From Qipengyuania sphaerica (lineage in GTDB: Bacteria; Pseudomonadota; Alphaproteobacteria; Sphingomonadales; Sphingomonadaceae): a stretch of DNA of 64,000 nucleotides. This document shows, piece by piece, positions 41,894 to 49,612 of the stretch. Below the pieces are notes generated by a model. That model was not told the origin of the DNA, ran no database searches, and saw nothing but the letters and a program-made list of their open reading frames with translations. Both the position numbers and the translations under genes were made by a program. The stretch lies in NCBI RefSeq assembly GCF_019711595.1, contig NZ_JAIGNR010000001.1, positions 372,001-436,000 on the forward strand. Direction: 5' to 3'. Numbering within the stretch: the stretch's first letter is position 1; each line of letters opens with the position of its first letter.

Positions 41894-42007
41894 CCTCCCC
41901 GTCTTCCGACATCGATGAAGGAAAAGCCCCTCCCGACCTTGTATCGGGGCGGCGAAACCCCCATCCCGGAAGCGACGCAAGAATTCTAGTTCGAGAGCAG
42001 GTTCATC

Positions 42008-42241
42008 ATGGCCGACAAAGCCGACAAGACGACCAAGGTTGCGAAAGGCACCAAGACTTCGCCCGCCGAATTCATCCGGCAGGTCCAGACCGAAGGCCGC
42101 AAGGTCGTCTGGCCGACGCGCGAAGAAACGATCCGCATTTCGATCTTCGTTTTCATCATGACGCTGATTCTCTCGCTCTTCTTCCTCGGCATCGATTCGG
42201 CATTCAGCGCCCTCGTCGGCTGGCTCATGACGCTGGCCTGA
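42008..42241 (+). CDS. secE: Preprotein translocase subunit SecE
   Basis: 77-aa membrane subunit clamping SecY in the Sec translocon. Pattern EFIRQVQTEGRKVVWPTREETIR, then one membrane helix IFVFIMTLILSLFFLGIDSAF and a short end, as in the short single-helix SecE of alphaproteobacteria. The first ~18 residues (ADKADKTTKVAKGTKTS) are a basic, unstructured extension. nusG follows 28 nt later. Confidence 0.95.
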   Translation: MADKADKTTKVAKGTKTSPAEFIRQVQTEGRKVVWPTREETIRISIFVFIMTLILSLFFLGIDSAFSALVGWLMTLA

Positions 42242-42269
42242 TCGGACTTAAGGAATAACGGGAATACAC

Positions 42270-42806
42270 ATGGCACGCTGGTACATCATCCACGCCTATT
42301 CGGGTTTCGAGAACAAGGTCCGCGATTCGATCATCGCCGAGGCCGAACGCCTTGGCCTGTCCGAAGGCGTCGAAGAGGTCGAAGTCCCGACCGAGACGGT
42401 CACCGAAGTGAAGCGCGGCAAGAAGGTGCAGGTCGAACGCAAGTTCATGCCCGGCTACGTGCTGGCCAAGCTCAACATGACCGACGACGTCTACCACCTC
42501 GTCAAGAACACGCCCAAGGTCACCGGCTTCCTCGGCAACAATAACAAGCCGCAGCCGATCTCCGAAAAGGAAGCGGCGCGCTATTTCGGCGGCGTGGAAG
42601 AAGCCAAGTCCGCGCCCAAGAAGCAGGTCAGCGTCGATTACGAAATCGGCGACCAGGTCAAGGTGCTCGACGGCCCCTTCGCCAGCTTCAACGGCCTCGT
42701 CGAGGAACTCGATTTCGACAAGCAGAAGGTCAAGGTTTCGGTCTCGATCTTCGGCCGAGCAACGCCGGTCGAACTCGAATTCGAGCAGGTCGAACTGGTC
42801 AAGTAA
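42270..42806 (+). CDS. nusG: Transcription termination/antitermination protein NusG
   Basis: 178 aa. N-terminal NGN domain ARWYIIHAYSGFENKVRDSI, the loop KRGKKVQVERKFMPGYVLAKL, and TPKVTGFLG; C-terminal KOW domain VDYEIGDQVKVLDGPFASFNG to the end. It binds RNA polymerase and links it to Rho or ribosomes. In most bacteria rplK follows at once; here a terminator and three opposite-strand genes lie between. Confidence 0.97.
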   Translation: MARWYIIHAYSGFENKVRDSIIAEAERLGLSEGVEEVEVPTETVTEVKRGKKVQVERKFMPGYVLAKLNMTDDVYHLVKNTPKVTGFLGNNNKPQPISEKEAARYFGGVEEAKSAPKKQVSVDYEIGDQVKVLDGPFASFNGLVEELDFDKQKVKVSVSIFGRATPVELEFEQVELVK

Positions 42807-42829
42807 GACTGCAAAATCCGACATCGGCA

Positions 42830-42864
42830 GGGGCGCGGCTCGGGATGGAGCTGCGCCCCTTCTT
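42830..42864 (+). terminator. Intrinsic terminator after nusG
   Basis: GGGGCGCGGCTC (42830-42841) pairs with GAGCTGCGCCCC (42848-42859) with one G-U pair, loop GGGATG, then TTCTT. It cuts secE-nusG off from rplK. Confidence 0.8.
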
Positions 42865-42880
42865 GCGTCTGGCTTCCCGG

Positions 42881-44047
42881 TCAGTCGAGCCCGAATGTAT
42901 CGTCCAGGATGCGTGCGGCGAGCGCGTTTTCGTCGCTCTCGTCGCGCACGGCGAGGATCGCCGCCAGGGGGGCATGCAGGTGATAGAAAAAGCGGTCTTT
43001 CTCGAAGCGCCGGTCGGCCCTGCCTCGTAGGACGGTGGGCACGATTCTGGTCAACAGCTTGGTGCCAAACCCCTCTTTCTGGTCGACCGCGAAACTGAGC
43101 GGGGCCTTGCCGACGAGTTCCTCGTTCCAGACAAGGTCGAAATATTCGATCCCGTCGACCCCGGTCGCGGTGTGCCACGAAACTTCCAGCTTGGAATCGG
43201 TGTCGTCGAGCATCCCGTATTTCTGGGCGTTGGTCGCCAGTTCATGGATGGCGAGGCTGATCTGCTGGGCCGCTTCCGAACTGATCCTGAGGGAAGGTCC
43301 CGACACGGTTATGCGGTCTTGCACGGTGCTGGTCAGCGGGGTGAGCTGCTTGCGAATAATGGTTTCGATTTCCTGGGAAGTCGCATCGTCACCGCCAATG
43401 ACCGATGCGGTCGCCTCGTTCAGCGCACCGAGCCGGCCTATGAAGGTTTCGACGAACTCGTCGGGGTTCTTGGTAGCCCTGGCATTCTGCCGCGCCAGAG
43501 AGGTGACGACGCTCAGCAGGTTGCTGCTGCGATGGACCGCCTCGCGTGTCAGCACGGCAAGCCTGGCCGAGGCCTCGCTCAGCTCTGCAGTGCGCTCATC
43601 CACCTTTGCTTCCAGTGTTAGGAGCGTGGCCTGATGCGCCTCGATCTCTTCGCGCAGGCGAGTGTTGGTTTCTTCGAGCTGCGCCGGGGAGGGGAAGTCC
43701 ACCAGCGTCGGGATAAGGCGGAACAGCGTGACGGCAGTCACGGCCGAAACGATCCCGGTGGCCAGTTTCACGATGGCGACATAGGGATAGATCGGAACCC
43801 ACAGCGTCACGATCGACAGCAGGTGGGTCAGGCCGCACAGCAGGATGAACGAGGCGAACAGGATGACGATGCCTGAATGAGGCACGTCTTGACGCTGGCG
43901 AAGAACCGTCATCAATGCGATCGGGATGGCGGAATAGGAAAGGAAGATCAGCAGGTCCGACCCCGCCCAGAGCAGGACGAGCCATGGTTGCCACAAAAGG
44001 CACATGCCATGGGGCATATATTGCCAGAAGTCGCTGAACGGATCCAT
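42881..44047 (-). CDS. HWE-type sensor histidine kinase with ethylene-receptor-like (ETR1-type) membrane sensor
   Basis: 388 aa. Three N-terminal helices (about residues 20-110) closely follow the sensor of plant ETR1: SDLLIFLSYSAIP (ETR1 SDFFIAIAYFSIP), FASFILLCGLTHLL (FGAFIVLCGATHLI) and a third helix ending RLIP (HIIP). The ETR1 ligands map to Asp31, Cys71 and His75; Cys and His hold Cu(I) in the plant receptor. A coiled coil (~122-165) leads to the kinase: phosphoacceptor His172 in REAVHRSSNLLSVV, N-box AIHELATNAQKYGML and the VWNE element that fits the HWE subgroup. ATG 44047 is chosen because GGAGG lies 4 nt upstream. No response regulator is adjacent. Confidence 0.85.
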   Translation of the reverse strand: MDPFSDFWQYMPHGMCLLWQPWLVLLWAGSDLLIFLSYSAIPIALMTVLRQRQDVPHSGIVILFASFILLCGLTHLLSIVTLWVPIYPYVAIVKLATGIVSAVTAVTLFRLIPTLVDFPSPAQLEETNTRLREEIEAHQATLLTLEAKVDERTAELSEASARLAVLTREAVHRSSNLLSVVTSLARQNARATKNPDEFVETFIGRLGALNEATASVIGGDDATSQEIETIIRKQLTPLTSTVQDRITVSGPSLRISSEAAQQISLAIHELATNAQKYGMLDDTDSKLEVSWHTATGVDGIEYFDLVWNEELVGKAPLSFAVDQKEGFGTKLLTRIVPTVLRGRADRRFEKDRFFYHLHAPLAAILAVRDESDENALAARILDDTFGLD

Positions 44048-44139
44048 CATTCCTCCGATCCGCGCAATTTCAAGCACGGCATTGAATACAGGGTTCGCAC
44101 GGCCCTAAGCTTTCCTGAGAGGTAAGGCAAAAGGTCAAA

Positions 44140-44895
44140 TCATCCAGTGATTTGAACCGCACCGAGTTTGTCCGCATAGGCGAGGCTCATCATGATTACG
44201 TCAACCGCCATATGCGCGATGACGAGCGCCCAGAGATTGCCCTTGCGATTGTAGCGCAGCCAGCCCAGGCCGAGGCCCACCACGCCGGTTATGATAACCC
44301 CGCCGAGGCCTTGGTATGCATGAGGCAGGCCGAACAAAATCCCCTGGATCAGGATGATCAGCCAGGCCTTTCCGCCAAGGCCGGGGAGGCGTTCGAGCCG
44401 GTCCATCAGGAAGCCGCGCCAGAGCAGTTCTTCGCCGAGGCCGGCGGCGAAAAGCGCAACCAGCACGATCCACAGGATGAAGTGGAACTGGCTCTGCGTG
44501 ACCCAGCCCAGCACTTCGACCACGTCGGGTGTGTCGAGGCCGATCTGCTGTACCAGCATGGCGCCGAGCGTGAACCAGCCGATGATGGCGATGGTCGCAA
44601 GCGCTGCGACGCCGAGAGTTATCGGCCATCCGCCGGTTGGCGAGCGAAGGTTCCAGGCCTGTGCGACGGCATTGTCGCGGCGAAGCCAGAACCACGCCAT
44701 CAACAGCGCGCCCGCCATGCTGGAGGCGACCGATACGGCCGCACCGGTGGAACTGACAACCAGTTCGCCGGCGGCGTCGACTTCGCCCCAGATGATCGCG
44801 GCGGGGATGGAAGCGGCGAAATAGACCACGGCCACCGTCAGGAACTGGAGGATGAAGCGCCCCCAGCCAAGCTCGCGTGTCGTAACCTCGTTCAT
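44140..44895 (-). CDS. CPBP-family intramembrane metalloprotease
   Basis: 251 aa with about seven hydrophobic segments. The CPBP (CAAX/Rce1-like) motifs are GEELLWRGFLMDRL (EExxxR), FGLPHAYQG with a metal-ligand His, and AHMAVD near the end. Eukaryotic relatives cleave prenylated proteins; bacterial ones process small peptides or membrane proteins. Start ATG 44895 (MNEVTTRELGWG). It lies 92 nt upstream of the ETR1-like kinase gene and on the same strand, so the two may be co-transcribed. Confidence 0.9.
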   Translation of the reverse strand: MNEVTTRELGWGRFILQFLTVAVVYFAASIPAAIIWGEVDAAGELVVSSTGAAVSVASSMAGALLMAWFWLRRDNAVAQAWNLRSPTGGWPITLGVAALATIAIIGWFTLGAMLVQQIGLDTPDVVEVLGWVTQSQFHFILWIVLVALFAAGLGEELLWRGFLMDRLERLPGLGGKAWLIILIQGILFGLPHAYQGLGGVIITGVVGLGLGWLRYNRKGNLWALVIAHMAVDVIMMSLAYADKLGAVQITG

Positions 44896-44924
44896 TTCCG
44901 ATTCCCTGTCCTTTTCGCGCACAC

Positions 44925-44958
44925 CAAGAAGAAGGGCGGCACCTTGCGGCACCGCCCT
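44925..44958 (-). terminator. Possible terminator after the PspA-like gene
   Basis: Read on the minus strand: GGGCGG, a 12-nt loop, CCGCCC, then TTCTTCTT. It lies between the PspA-like and CPBP genes and may separate their transcripts. Confidence 0.5.
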
Positions 44959-44978
44959 AGCATTTCAGCAGCTTGCAA

Positions 44979-45677
44979 TCACGCAGCCTTGCCGCGTTTT
45001 CCGCCTTTCTTTGCGGGAGTCTTCTTGAAAGGAGTGCCGGTCCGCAATGCGGCAAGTTCTTCCTCGATTTGCCGCTCGCGGCGCATTTCCTCGATCTCGC
45101 GCTCGACCGATGCATTGCCTCGGCAATTCCCTCCGGTTTCGGTGGCGAAATCGGTGCGCTTTTCGAGCGTTTCGATGCGGTCCATCCGGCGTTCGGTGCG
45201 CTTGGCATAGCCGCTGTTGTCTCCGCCCGATCCGCTGGCGTAACCATCGGCGGCCTTCTGGTCGGCATGCCGCTGGCGGACATCTTCGCGCTTGGCCTCG
45301 AGTTCGCGCTCTGCTGCCTGCATTTCCGCGATATCGACATTGAGGCGTCCGATATCCTGCTTCAGCCGGGCGATCCCGCCGCGGCAGTCTTCGCGCGCGA
45401 TCAGCGCCTGGCGCGCCAGGTCCTCGCGATCGGCATCCATCGCGATTTTCGCCTTGTCCGACCAGTCCGCTTCGCGCAGTTCGGCCTGCGTGAGTTCGGT
45501 GTGCAGGCGTTCCTGCTGGCGGCGGGCCTTCGACAATTCGCCATGAAGACCGATCAGCGCTTCCTCGATCTCGCGCTGGAGGCGGGCGAGCAGCTTGGCA
45601 GGGTTCGAGGCGGCATCGAGTGCGCTCGACACATTGCTAGAAATCAGCTCCCTGGTCTGGATTGCGATACGAAACAT
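44979..45677 (-). CDS. PspA/IM30-family protein
   Basis: 232 aa, mainly long coiled coil (residues ~20-140), with the opening MFRIAIQTRELISSNVSSALDAASNPAKL (in two parts) as in PspA/Vipp1 proteins, which form rods or rings on stressed membranes. Typical arginine/glutamate-rich core (LARLQREIEEALIGLHGELS). The C-terminal ~70 residues have an SGSGGDNSGY linker and a very basic lysine end, unusual for classic PspA. Start ATG 45677 behind AAGGGGGACG. No pspBC or pspF gene is present. Confidence 0.82.
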   Translation of the reverse strand: MFRIAIQTRELISSNVSSALDAASNPAKLLARLQREIEEALIGLHGELSKARRQQERLHTELTQAELREADWSDKAKIAMDADREDLARQALIAREDCRGGIARLKQDIGRLNVDIAEMQAAERELEAKREDVRQRHADQKAADGYASGSGGDNSGYAKRTERRMDRIETLEKRTDFATETGGNCRGNASVEREIEEMRRERQIEEELAALRTGTPFKKTPAKKGGKRGKAA

Positions 45678-46072
45678 GAAAGCGTCCCCCTTGAAAGTCC
45701 CGTTGTCCCTAGCGGGCAAGTCTTAAGGCTTTGGAACCAGTGGGATAGGACAGATCGGACGAATTCCTTATCTGGCCACGGTTTCCTACCTCGTGACCCG
45801 CATTTGCTTTGCCGCCGTGTTGTCAGCCACGTCCACTCTTCAGGGAATTTCTCCCTTGGGCTGTGTTTCATCCGTTCCATCATGTTGGGAAGCTGCAGGG
45901 CCACTCCAACCGGCCACGAATGCTTGCATTTGCGCGCAGAATCGCTATGTGCGCGCCTTCCCAAGCGACAGTTAGGGATTCCACGCGGGAGGCTCGCCCC
46001 GGCAAGCCGCTCGACCGCTCAACATGAGGCTCTCTCGAAAGAGGCAGCCGACAGTGTGAAAGGAGGCCAGTG
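45678..46072. other. 395-nt intergenic region between pspA-like gene and rplK
   Basis: Divergent promoter region. No gene, tRNA or long repeat found. It holds the likely rplK promoter at 45924-45951 and a short CCCG...CGGG stem at 45702-45719. A ribosomal-protein leader structure could lie in the ~110 nt before rplK, but I see no recognised L11/L1 site. Confidence 0.5.
45924..45951 (+). promoter_or_regulatory. Likely rplK-rplA promoter
   Basis: TTGCAT (45924-45929) and TATGTG (45946-45951), 16 nt apart, about 120 nt before rplK. With nusG terminated 3 kb away, the ribosomal genes need their own promoter, and this is the best match in the gap. Confidence 0.45.
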
Positions 46073-46504
46073 ATGGCCAAGAAGATCGAAGGCTATATCA
46101 AGCTGCAGGTGCCCGCGGGCACTGCAAACCCGTCACCCCCGATCGGCCCGGCACTGGGTCAGCGCGGCGTGAACATCATGGAATTCTGCAAGGCGTTCAA
46201 CGCCGCCACGCAGGACCTCGAGAAGAACGCTCCGATCCCGACCGTTATCACGGTCTATGCCGATCGTTCGTTCAGCTTCGTCACCAAGACGCCGCCCGCA
46301 TCGTTCTACCTCAAGAAGGCTGCCAAGCTGAAGTCGGGCTCGAAGGAGCCGGGCAAGGTTTCGGCCGGGACCATCAAGCAGAGCCAGGTGAAGGAAATCG
46401 CCGAAGCCAAGATGGTCGACCTCAATGCGAACGATATCGACCAGGCCATGAAAATCATCGAAGGCAGCGCGCGTTCGATGGGCCTCGAAGTGGTGGAGGG
46501 CTAA
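46073..46504 (+). CDS. rplK: 50S ribosomal protein L11
   Basis: 143 aa. Start [42 protein letters not shown] (in parts) is the L11 N-terminal domain; C-terminal RNA-binding domain ends [10 protein letters not shown]-like (here [13 protein letters not shown]). Binds the GTPase centre of 23S rRNA. AGGAGG lies 6 nt before ATG 46073, better than the GTG three bases upstream. Confidence 0.97.
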   Translation: MAKKIEGYIKLQVPAGTANPSPPIGPALGQRGVNIMEFCKAFNAATQDLEKNAPIPTVITVYADRSFSFVTKTPPASFYLKKAAKLKSGSKEPGKVSAGTIKQSQVKEIAEAKMVDLNANDIDQAMKIIEGSARSMGLEVVEG

Positions 46505-46508
46505 GGAC

Positions 46509-47201
46509 ATGGCAAAGCAGACGAAGAACCAGCAGGTCCGCGCGAAGCTCGACGGCGAAAAGCTGTACACCGTGGACGAGGCACTCGCCACGCTGCGCGA
46601 GCACAAGGCGAAGTTCGACGAGACCGTCGAAGTCGCAATGAACCTCGGCGTCGATCCGCGCCACGCCGACCAGATGGTCCGCGGCATGGTCTCGCTCCCG
46701 AGCGGCACCGGCAAGGACGTCAAGGTCGCCGTGTTCGCCAAGGGCGACAACGCCGAGAAGGCTCTTGCCGCAGGTGCGGACAAGGTCGGTGCCGAAGATC
46801 TCATGGAAGACATGCAGAACGGCAACCTCGACTACGACCGCGTGATCGCGACCCCCGACATGATGGGTGTCGTCGGCCGTCTCGGTAAGGTGCTCGGCCC
46901 CAAGGGCCTGATGCCGAACCCGAAGCTCGGCACCGTCACGCCGAACGTGGAACAGGCCGTTAAGGACGCCAAGGGCGGCCAGGTCGAATTCCGCGTCGAG
47001 AAGATGGGCATCATCCACTCGGGCATCGGCAAGCTATCGTTCAAGGACGAAGACCTGAAGGCCAACTTCAAGGCGCTCACCGACGCGATCGTGAAGTCGA
47101 AGCCGTCGGGCGCCAAGGGCAAGTACGTCAAGAAGGTCACCCTGACCTCCTCGATGGGCCCGGGCCTCAAGGTCGACCTCGCCGAGGTCGAAGGCGCGTA
47201 A
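46509..47201 (+). CDS. rplA: 50S ribosomal protein L1
   Basis: 230 aa. L1 blocks: [69 protein letters not shown] and [12 protein letters not shown]. Forms the L1 stalk and often represses its own operon. It follows rplK by 4 nt. rplJ and rplL, its usual followers, are absent: a terminator and a convergent gene come next. Confidence 0.97.
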   Translation: MAKQTKNQQVRAKLDGEKLYTVDEALATLREHKAKFDETVEVAMNLGVDPRHADQMVRGMVSLPSGTGKDVKVAVFAKGDNAEKALAAGADKVGAEDLMEDMQNGNLDYDRVIATPDMMGVVGRLGKVLGPKGLMPNPKLGTVTPNVEQAVKDAKGGQVEFRVEKMGIIHSGIGKLSFKDEDLKANFKALTDAIVKSKPSGAKGKYVKKVTLTSSMGPGLKVDLAEVEGA

Positions 47202-47230
47202 AACCGCTTTCCTACCTGGAAATGATTTGA

Positions 47231-47262
47231 GAGGGCCGGAAGGAAACTTCCGGCCCTTTCTC
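47231..47262 (+). terminator. Intrinsic terminator after rplA
   Basis: GGGCCGGAAG (47233-47242) and CTTCCGGCCC (47247-47256), tetraloop GAAA, followed by TTTCTC. GAGA/TCTC flanks may extend the stem. It lies between convergent genes. Confidence 0.9.
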
Positions 47263-47271
47263 ATTGCCGCG

Positions 47272-48027
47272 TCAGATACCGCCCGGCTGGTAGGCGAAAC
47301 CGGCCTTGTCCAGCCCTGCGCACAGGTCCGCCAAACAGGCGTCGAGTTCCGCGCGGTCGGTGGAGCGGATCACGAAATTCGCGCCGACTTTGCCCTCCTT
47401 GAAGAAGGGATAGCTGCCGATCTGGCAGTTTTCATGCGCCTTCTCGACGTCGCGGAGGAGGGTGGAAACCTCGCTTTCCGGGATGAAGCCGCCGACCGTC
47501 TCGGAGAGCAGCGGCGCGCCGCCTTCGAGCGTCCCGGTCAGCGCATCGAGCATGCCCGCCGCGATATGCGGGACGCCGGCCATCATGTGGACATTTCCGA
47601 TGCGGATGCCCGGCGCGCCCGACATGCGGTTGGGTATCAGCTCCGCGCCTTCGGGCGTGCGCGCCATGCGCAACCGGCCCTCGTTCACGCCGCCCTTGTC
47701 GGCATAATAGCGCTCGAGGATTGCGCGCGCCTCCGGGTGGACAATTACCGGGACCCCCAGAGCCTGCGATACCGCATCAACGCTGATGTCGTCATGCGTC
47801 GGGCCGATCCCGCCGGTCGTGAAGAGATAGTCGTAAGCCTCGCGCAGCGCGTTGACGGCCTCGACGATCCGTTCGATCACATCGGGGACCACGCGCACTT
47901 CGGACAGGCGGATGCCCTGCACCTGAAGCCAGCTGGCGACCTGCGCGATGTTCTTGTCATGCGTTCGGCCCGAGAGGATTTCGTCGCCGATCACGACGAG
48001 GCCTGCGGTATAGATGCGGTCGGTCAT
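47272..48027 (-). CDS. CinA-like molybdopterin-binding-fold protein
   Basis: 251 aa. MoCF-type fold: AGLVVIGDEILSGRTHDKNIAQVASWL, FTTGGIGPTHDDIS and GAPGIRIGNVHMMAGVP are the CinA N-terminal domain signatures. The C-terminal pyridine-nucleotide deamidase domain of full-length CinA (about 410 aa in total) is absent, as in many alphaproteobacteria, where a separate protein carries it. The domain may hydrolyse ADP-ribose-like compounds. Start ATG 48027. It lies 7 nt behind the monooxygenase gene. Confidence 0.9.
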   Translation of the reverse strand: MTDRIYTAGLVVIGDEILSGRTHDKNIAQVASWLQVQGIRLSEVRVVPDVIERIVEAVNALREAYDYLFTTGGIGPTHDDISVDAVSQALGVPVIVHPEARAILERYYADKGGVNEGRLRMARTPEGAELIPNRMSGAPGIRIGNVHMMAGVPHIAAGMLDALTGTLEGGAPLLSETVGGFIPESEVSTLLRDVEKAHENCQIGSYPFFKEGKVGANFVIRSTDRAELDACLADLCAGLDKAGFAYQPGGI

Positions 48028-48034
48028 GTATGCG

Positions 48035-49555
48035 TTACGTCGCCGTTTCGAGCGTTTCGTTGGCTGCCCGGGCATTCGCGCCCTTGCGGCGGAAGATCAG
48101 GAGCCCGTCCTCCACTTCGCCATCGCGCATTGCCTTGCGGTCCGCATAATAGTCCTGGCTCAGGTACCAGGGCGGCCCGCCAGCCGAATTCTTCGGCATG
48201 AGGTGGAGCGAGCGCTGGAGATAGCCGGAGGAGAAATCGGTTATTTCTTCCTCTTTCATCAATTCGGGATGATCGAGCACTGGCACGGCGATCGCATCGC
48301 CGCGGCTGCGCATGTGGTCGAGCACGCGGCAGACGAAGCCGGCAACCAAATCCGCGCGCAGCGTGTAGCTCGCCGCCAGATAGGGGAAGATGAAGCTGGT
48401 GTTGGGCAGGTTCGAGAGCATGCAGTTCTTGTAGAAATAGTGCTCGCTGAAATCGACCGGTTGGCCGCCGACCGACACCGCTATCTTGCCGCCCCAGACC
48501 ACCTGCAGCCCCGTTGCAGTGACGATGATGTCGGCGGGCAGTAACTCACCCGATTTCAGCCGTACGCCGCCCTGCTCGAAACCGGCAATGTGCCCGGTCA
48601 CGATTTCGGCCTTTTCGGCCTTCATCGCTTCGAACAAATCCGCGTCGGGGACGAGGCAGAGCCGCTGTTCCCACGGATTGTAGGGCGGAGTGAATGTCGG
48701 ATCGTCGTATTTCTCGCCCAGCGCGCTGCGGATGCCCTTCTTGAGGTAGTCGATCACCTTTTCGGGCGAACTGCGCGCCTTGCGATAGGAGAACTGCTGC
48801 AGCGTGATGTTCTTGAACCGTGTCAGCCGGTAGGCGAGCTTTTCGGGCAGCACCTTGCGCAGCGTGTTGGCGATCTTGTCCTTGGCCGGACGGTTGACCA
48901 TCCACGTGGGCGTGCGCTGCAGCATTGTGACATGCGCGGCCTTGTCGGTCATCGCGGGGACGAGCGTTACCGCCGTCGCGCCCGATCCGATGACCACCAC
49001 GCGCTTGCCCGAATAGTCGAGGTCTTCGGGCCAGAACTGCGGGTGGACCACTTCGCCGTCGAAGGCGCTGAAATCGAACCCTGCGTCATAGGGCTTGTCG
49101 TAATCGTAATAGCCCGATCCGAGGTGCAGCCAGTTGGCGGTCAGCCGCTTGCGTTCGCCACCATCGGTTTCCAACGTGATATGCCAGCGCGCCTCAGCCT
49201 CGCGCCAGTCGGCGGAAACGACCTTGTGGCCGAAGCGCATGTGACGGCGGATATCGCGTTCGTCGACAATGCGATTGAGGTATTCCAGGATGGTCGGACC
49301 ATCGGCGATCGATTTCTCGTGCTTCCACGGCTCGAACTCGAAACCAAGCGTGTGCATGTCGCTGTCCGAGCGGATGCCGGGATAGCGGAAGAGGTCCCAG
49401 GTCCCGCCCAGTTGCTCGCGCCGTTCCACGATCGCGAAGCTGAGGTCGGGAACCTTGTCCTTCATATGCGCTGCCATGCCAATGCCGGAAATCCCGGCAC
49501 CTACGATCAGCACGTCGAAATCGGTTGCGCGGCTGCTTGTCGGTCTCTCACCCAT
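48035..49555 (-). CDS. Flavin-containing monooxygenase, Baeyer-Villiger type
   Basis: 506 aa. FAD site VLIVGAGISGIGMAAHM (residues 15-31), NADPH site VVVIGSGATAVTLVP (~187-200), and between them FDGEVVHPQFWP (165-176), which fits the Type I Baeyer-Villiger fingerprint FxGxxxHxxxWP. These enzymes insert oxygen next to a ketone or oxidise sulfur. The layout LGGTWDLFRYPGIRSDSDMHTLG resembles the EtaA-like group. Substrate unknown. With the CinA gene it forms a two-gene unit on the minus strand. Confidence 0.9.
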   Translation of the reverse strand: MGERPTSSRATDFDVLIVGAGISGIGMAAHMKDKVPDLSFAIVERREQLGGTWDLFRYPGIRSDSDMHTLGFEFEPWKHEKSIADGPTILEYLNRIVDERDIRRHMRFGHKVVSADWREAEARWHITLETDGGERKRLTANWLHLGSGYYDYDKPYDAGFDFSAFDGEVVHPQFWPEDLDYSGKRVVVIGSGATAVTLVPAMTDKAAHVTMLQRTPTWMVNRPAKDKIANTLRKVLPEKLAYRLTRFKNITLQQFSYRKARSSPEKVIDYLKKGIRSALGEKYDDPTFTPPYNPWEQRLCLVPDADLFEAMKAEKAEIVTGHIAGFEQGGVRLKSGELLPADIIVTATGLQVVWGGKIAVSVGGQPVDFSEHYFYKNCMLSNLPNTSFIFPYLAASYTLRADLVAGFVCRVLDHMRSRGDAIAVPVLDHPELMKEEEITDFSSGYLQRSLHLMPKNSAGGPPWYLSQDYYADRKAMRDGEVEDGLLIFRRKGANARAANETLETAT

Positions 49556-49612
49556 GGCAGGCAGCCTATCCCAAGCCGCATCACAGGGAAAGTGTAAGTT
49601 GCGGCGCGAAAC

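Noticed and set aside
41769-42007. tRNA-Trp before secE, as in many bacteria
   Set aside because: No cloverleaf can be formed in this gap.
45793-45975. 60-codon plus-strand frame upstream of rplK
   Set aside because: No ribosome site, odd cysteine-rich composition, and it spans the likely promoter.
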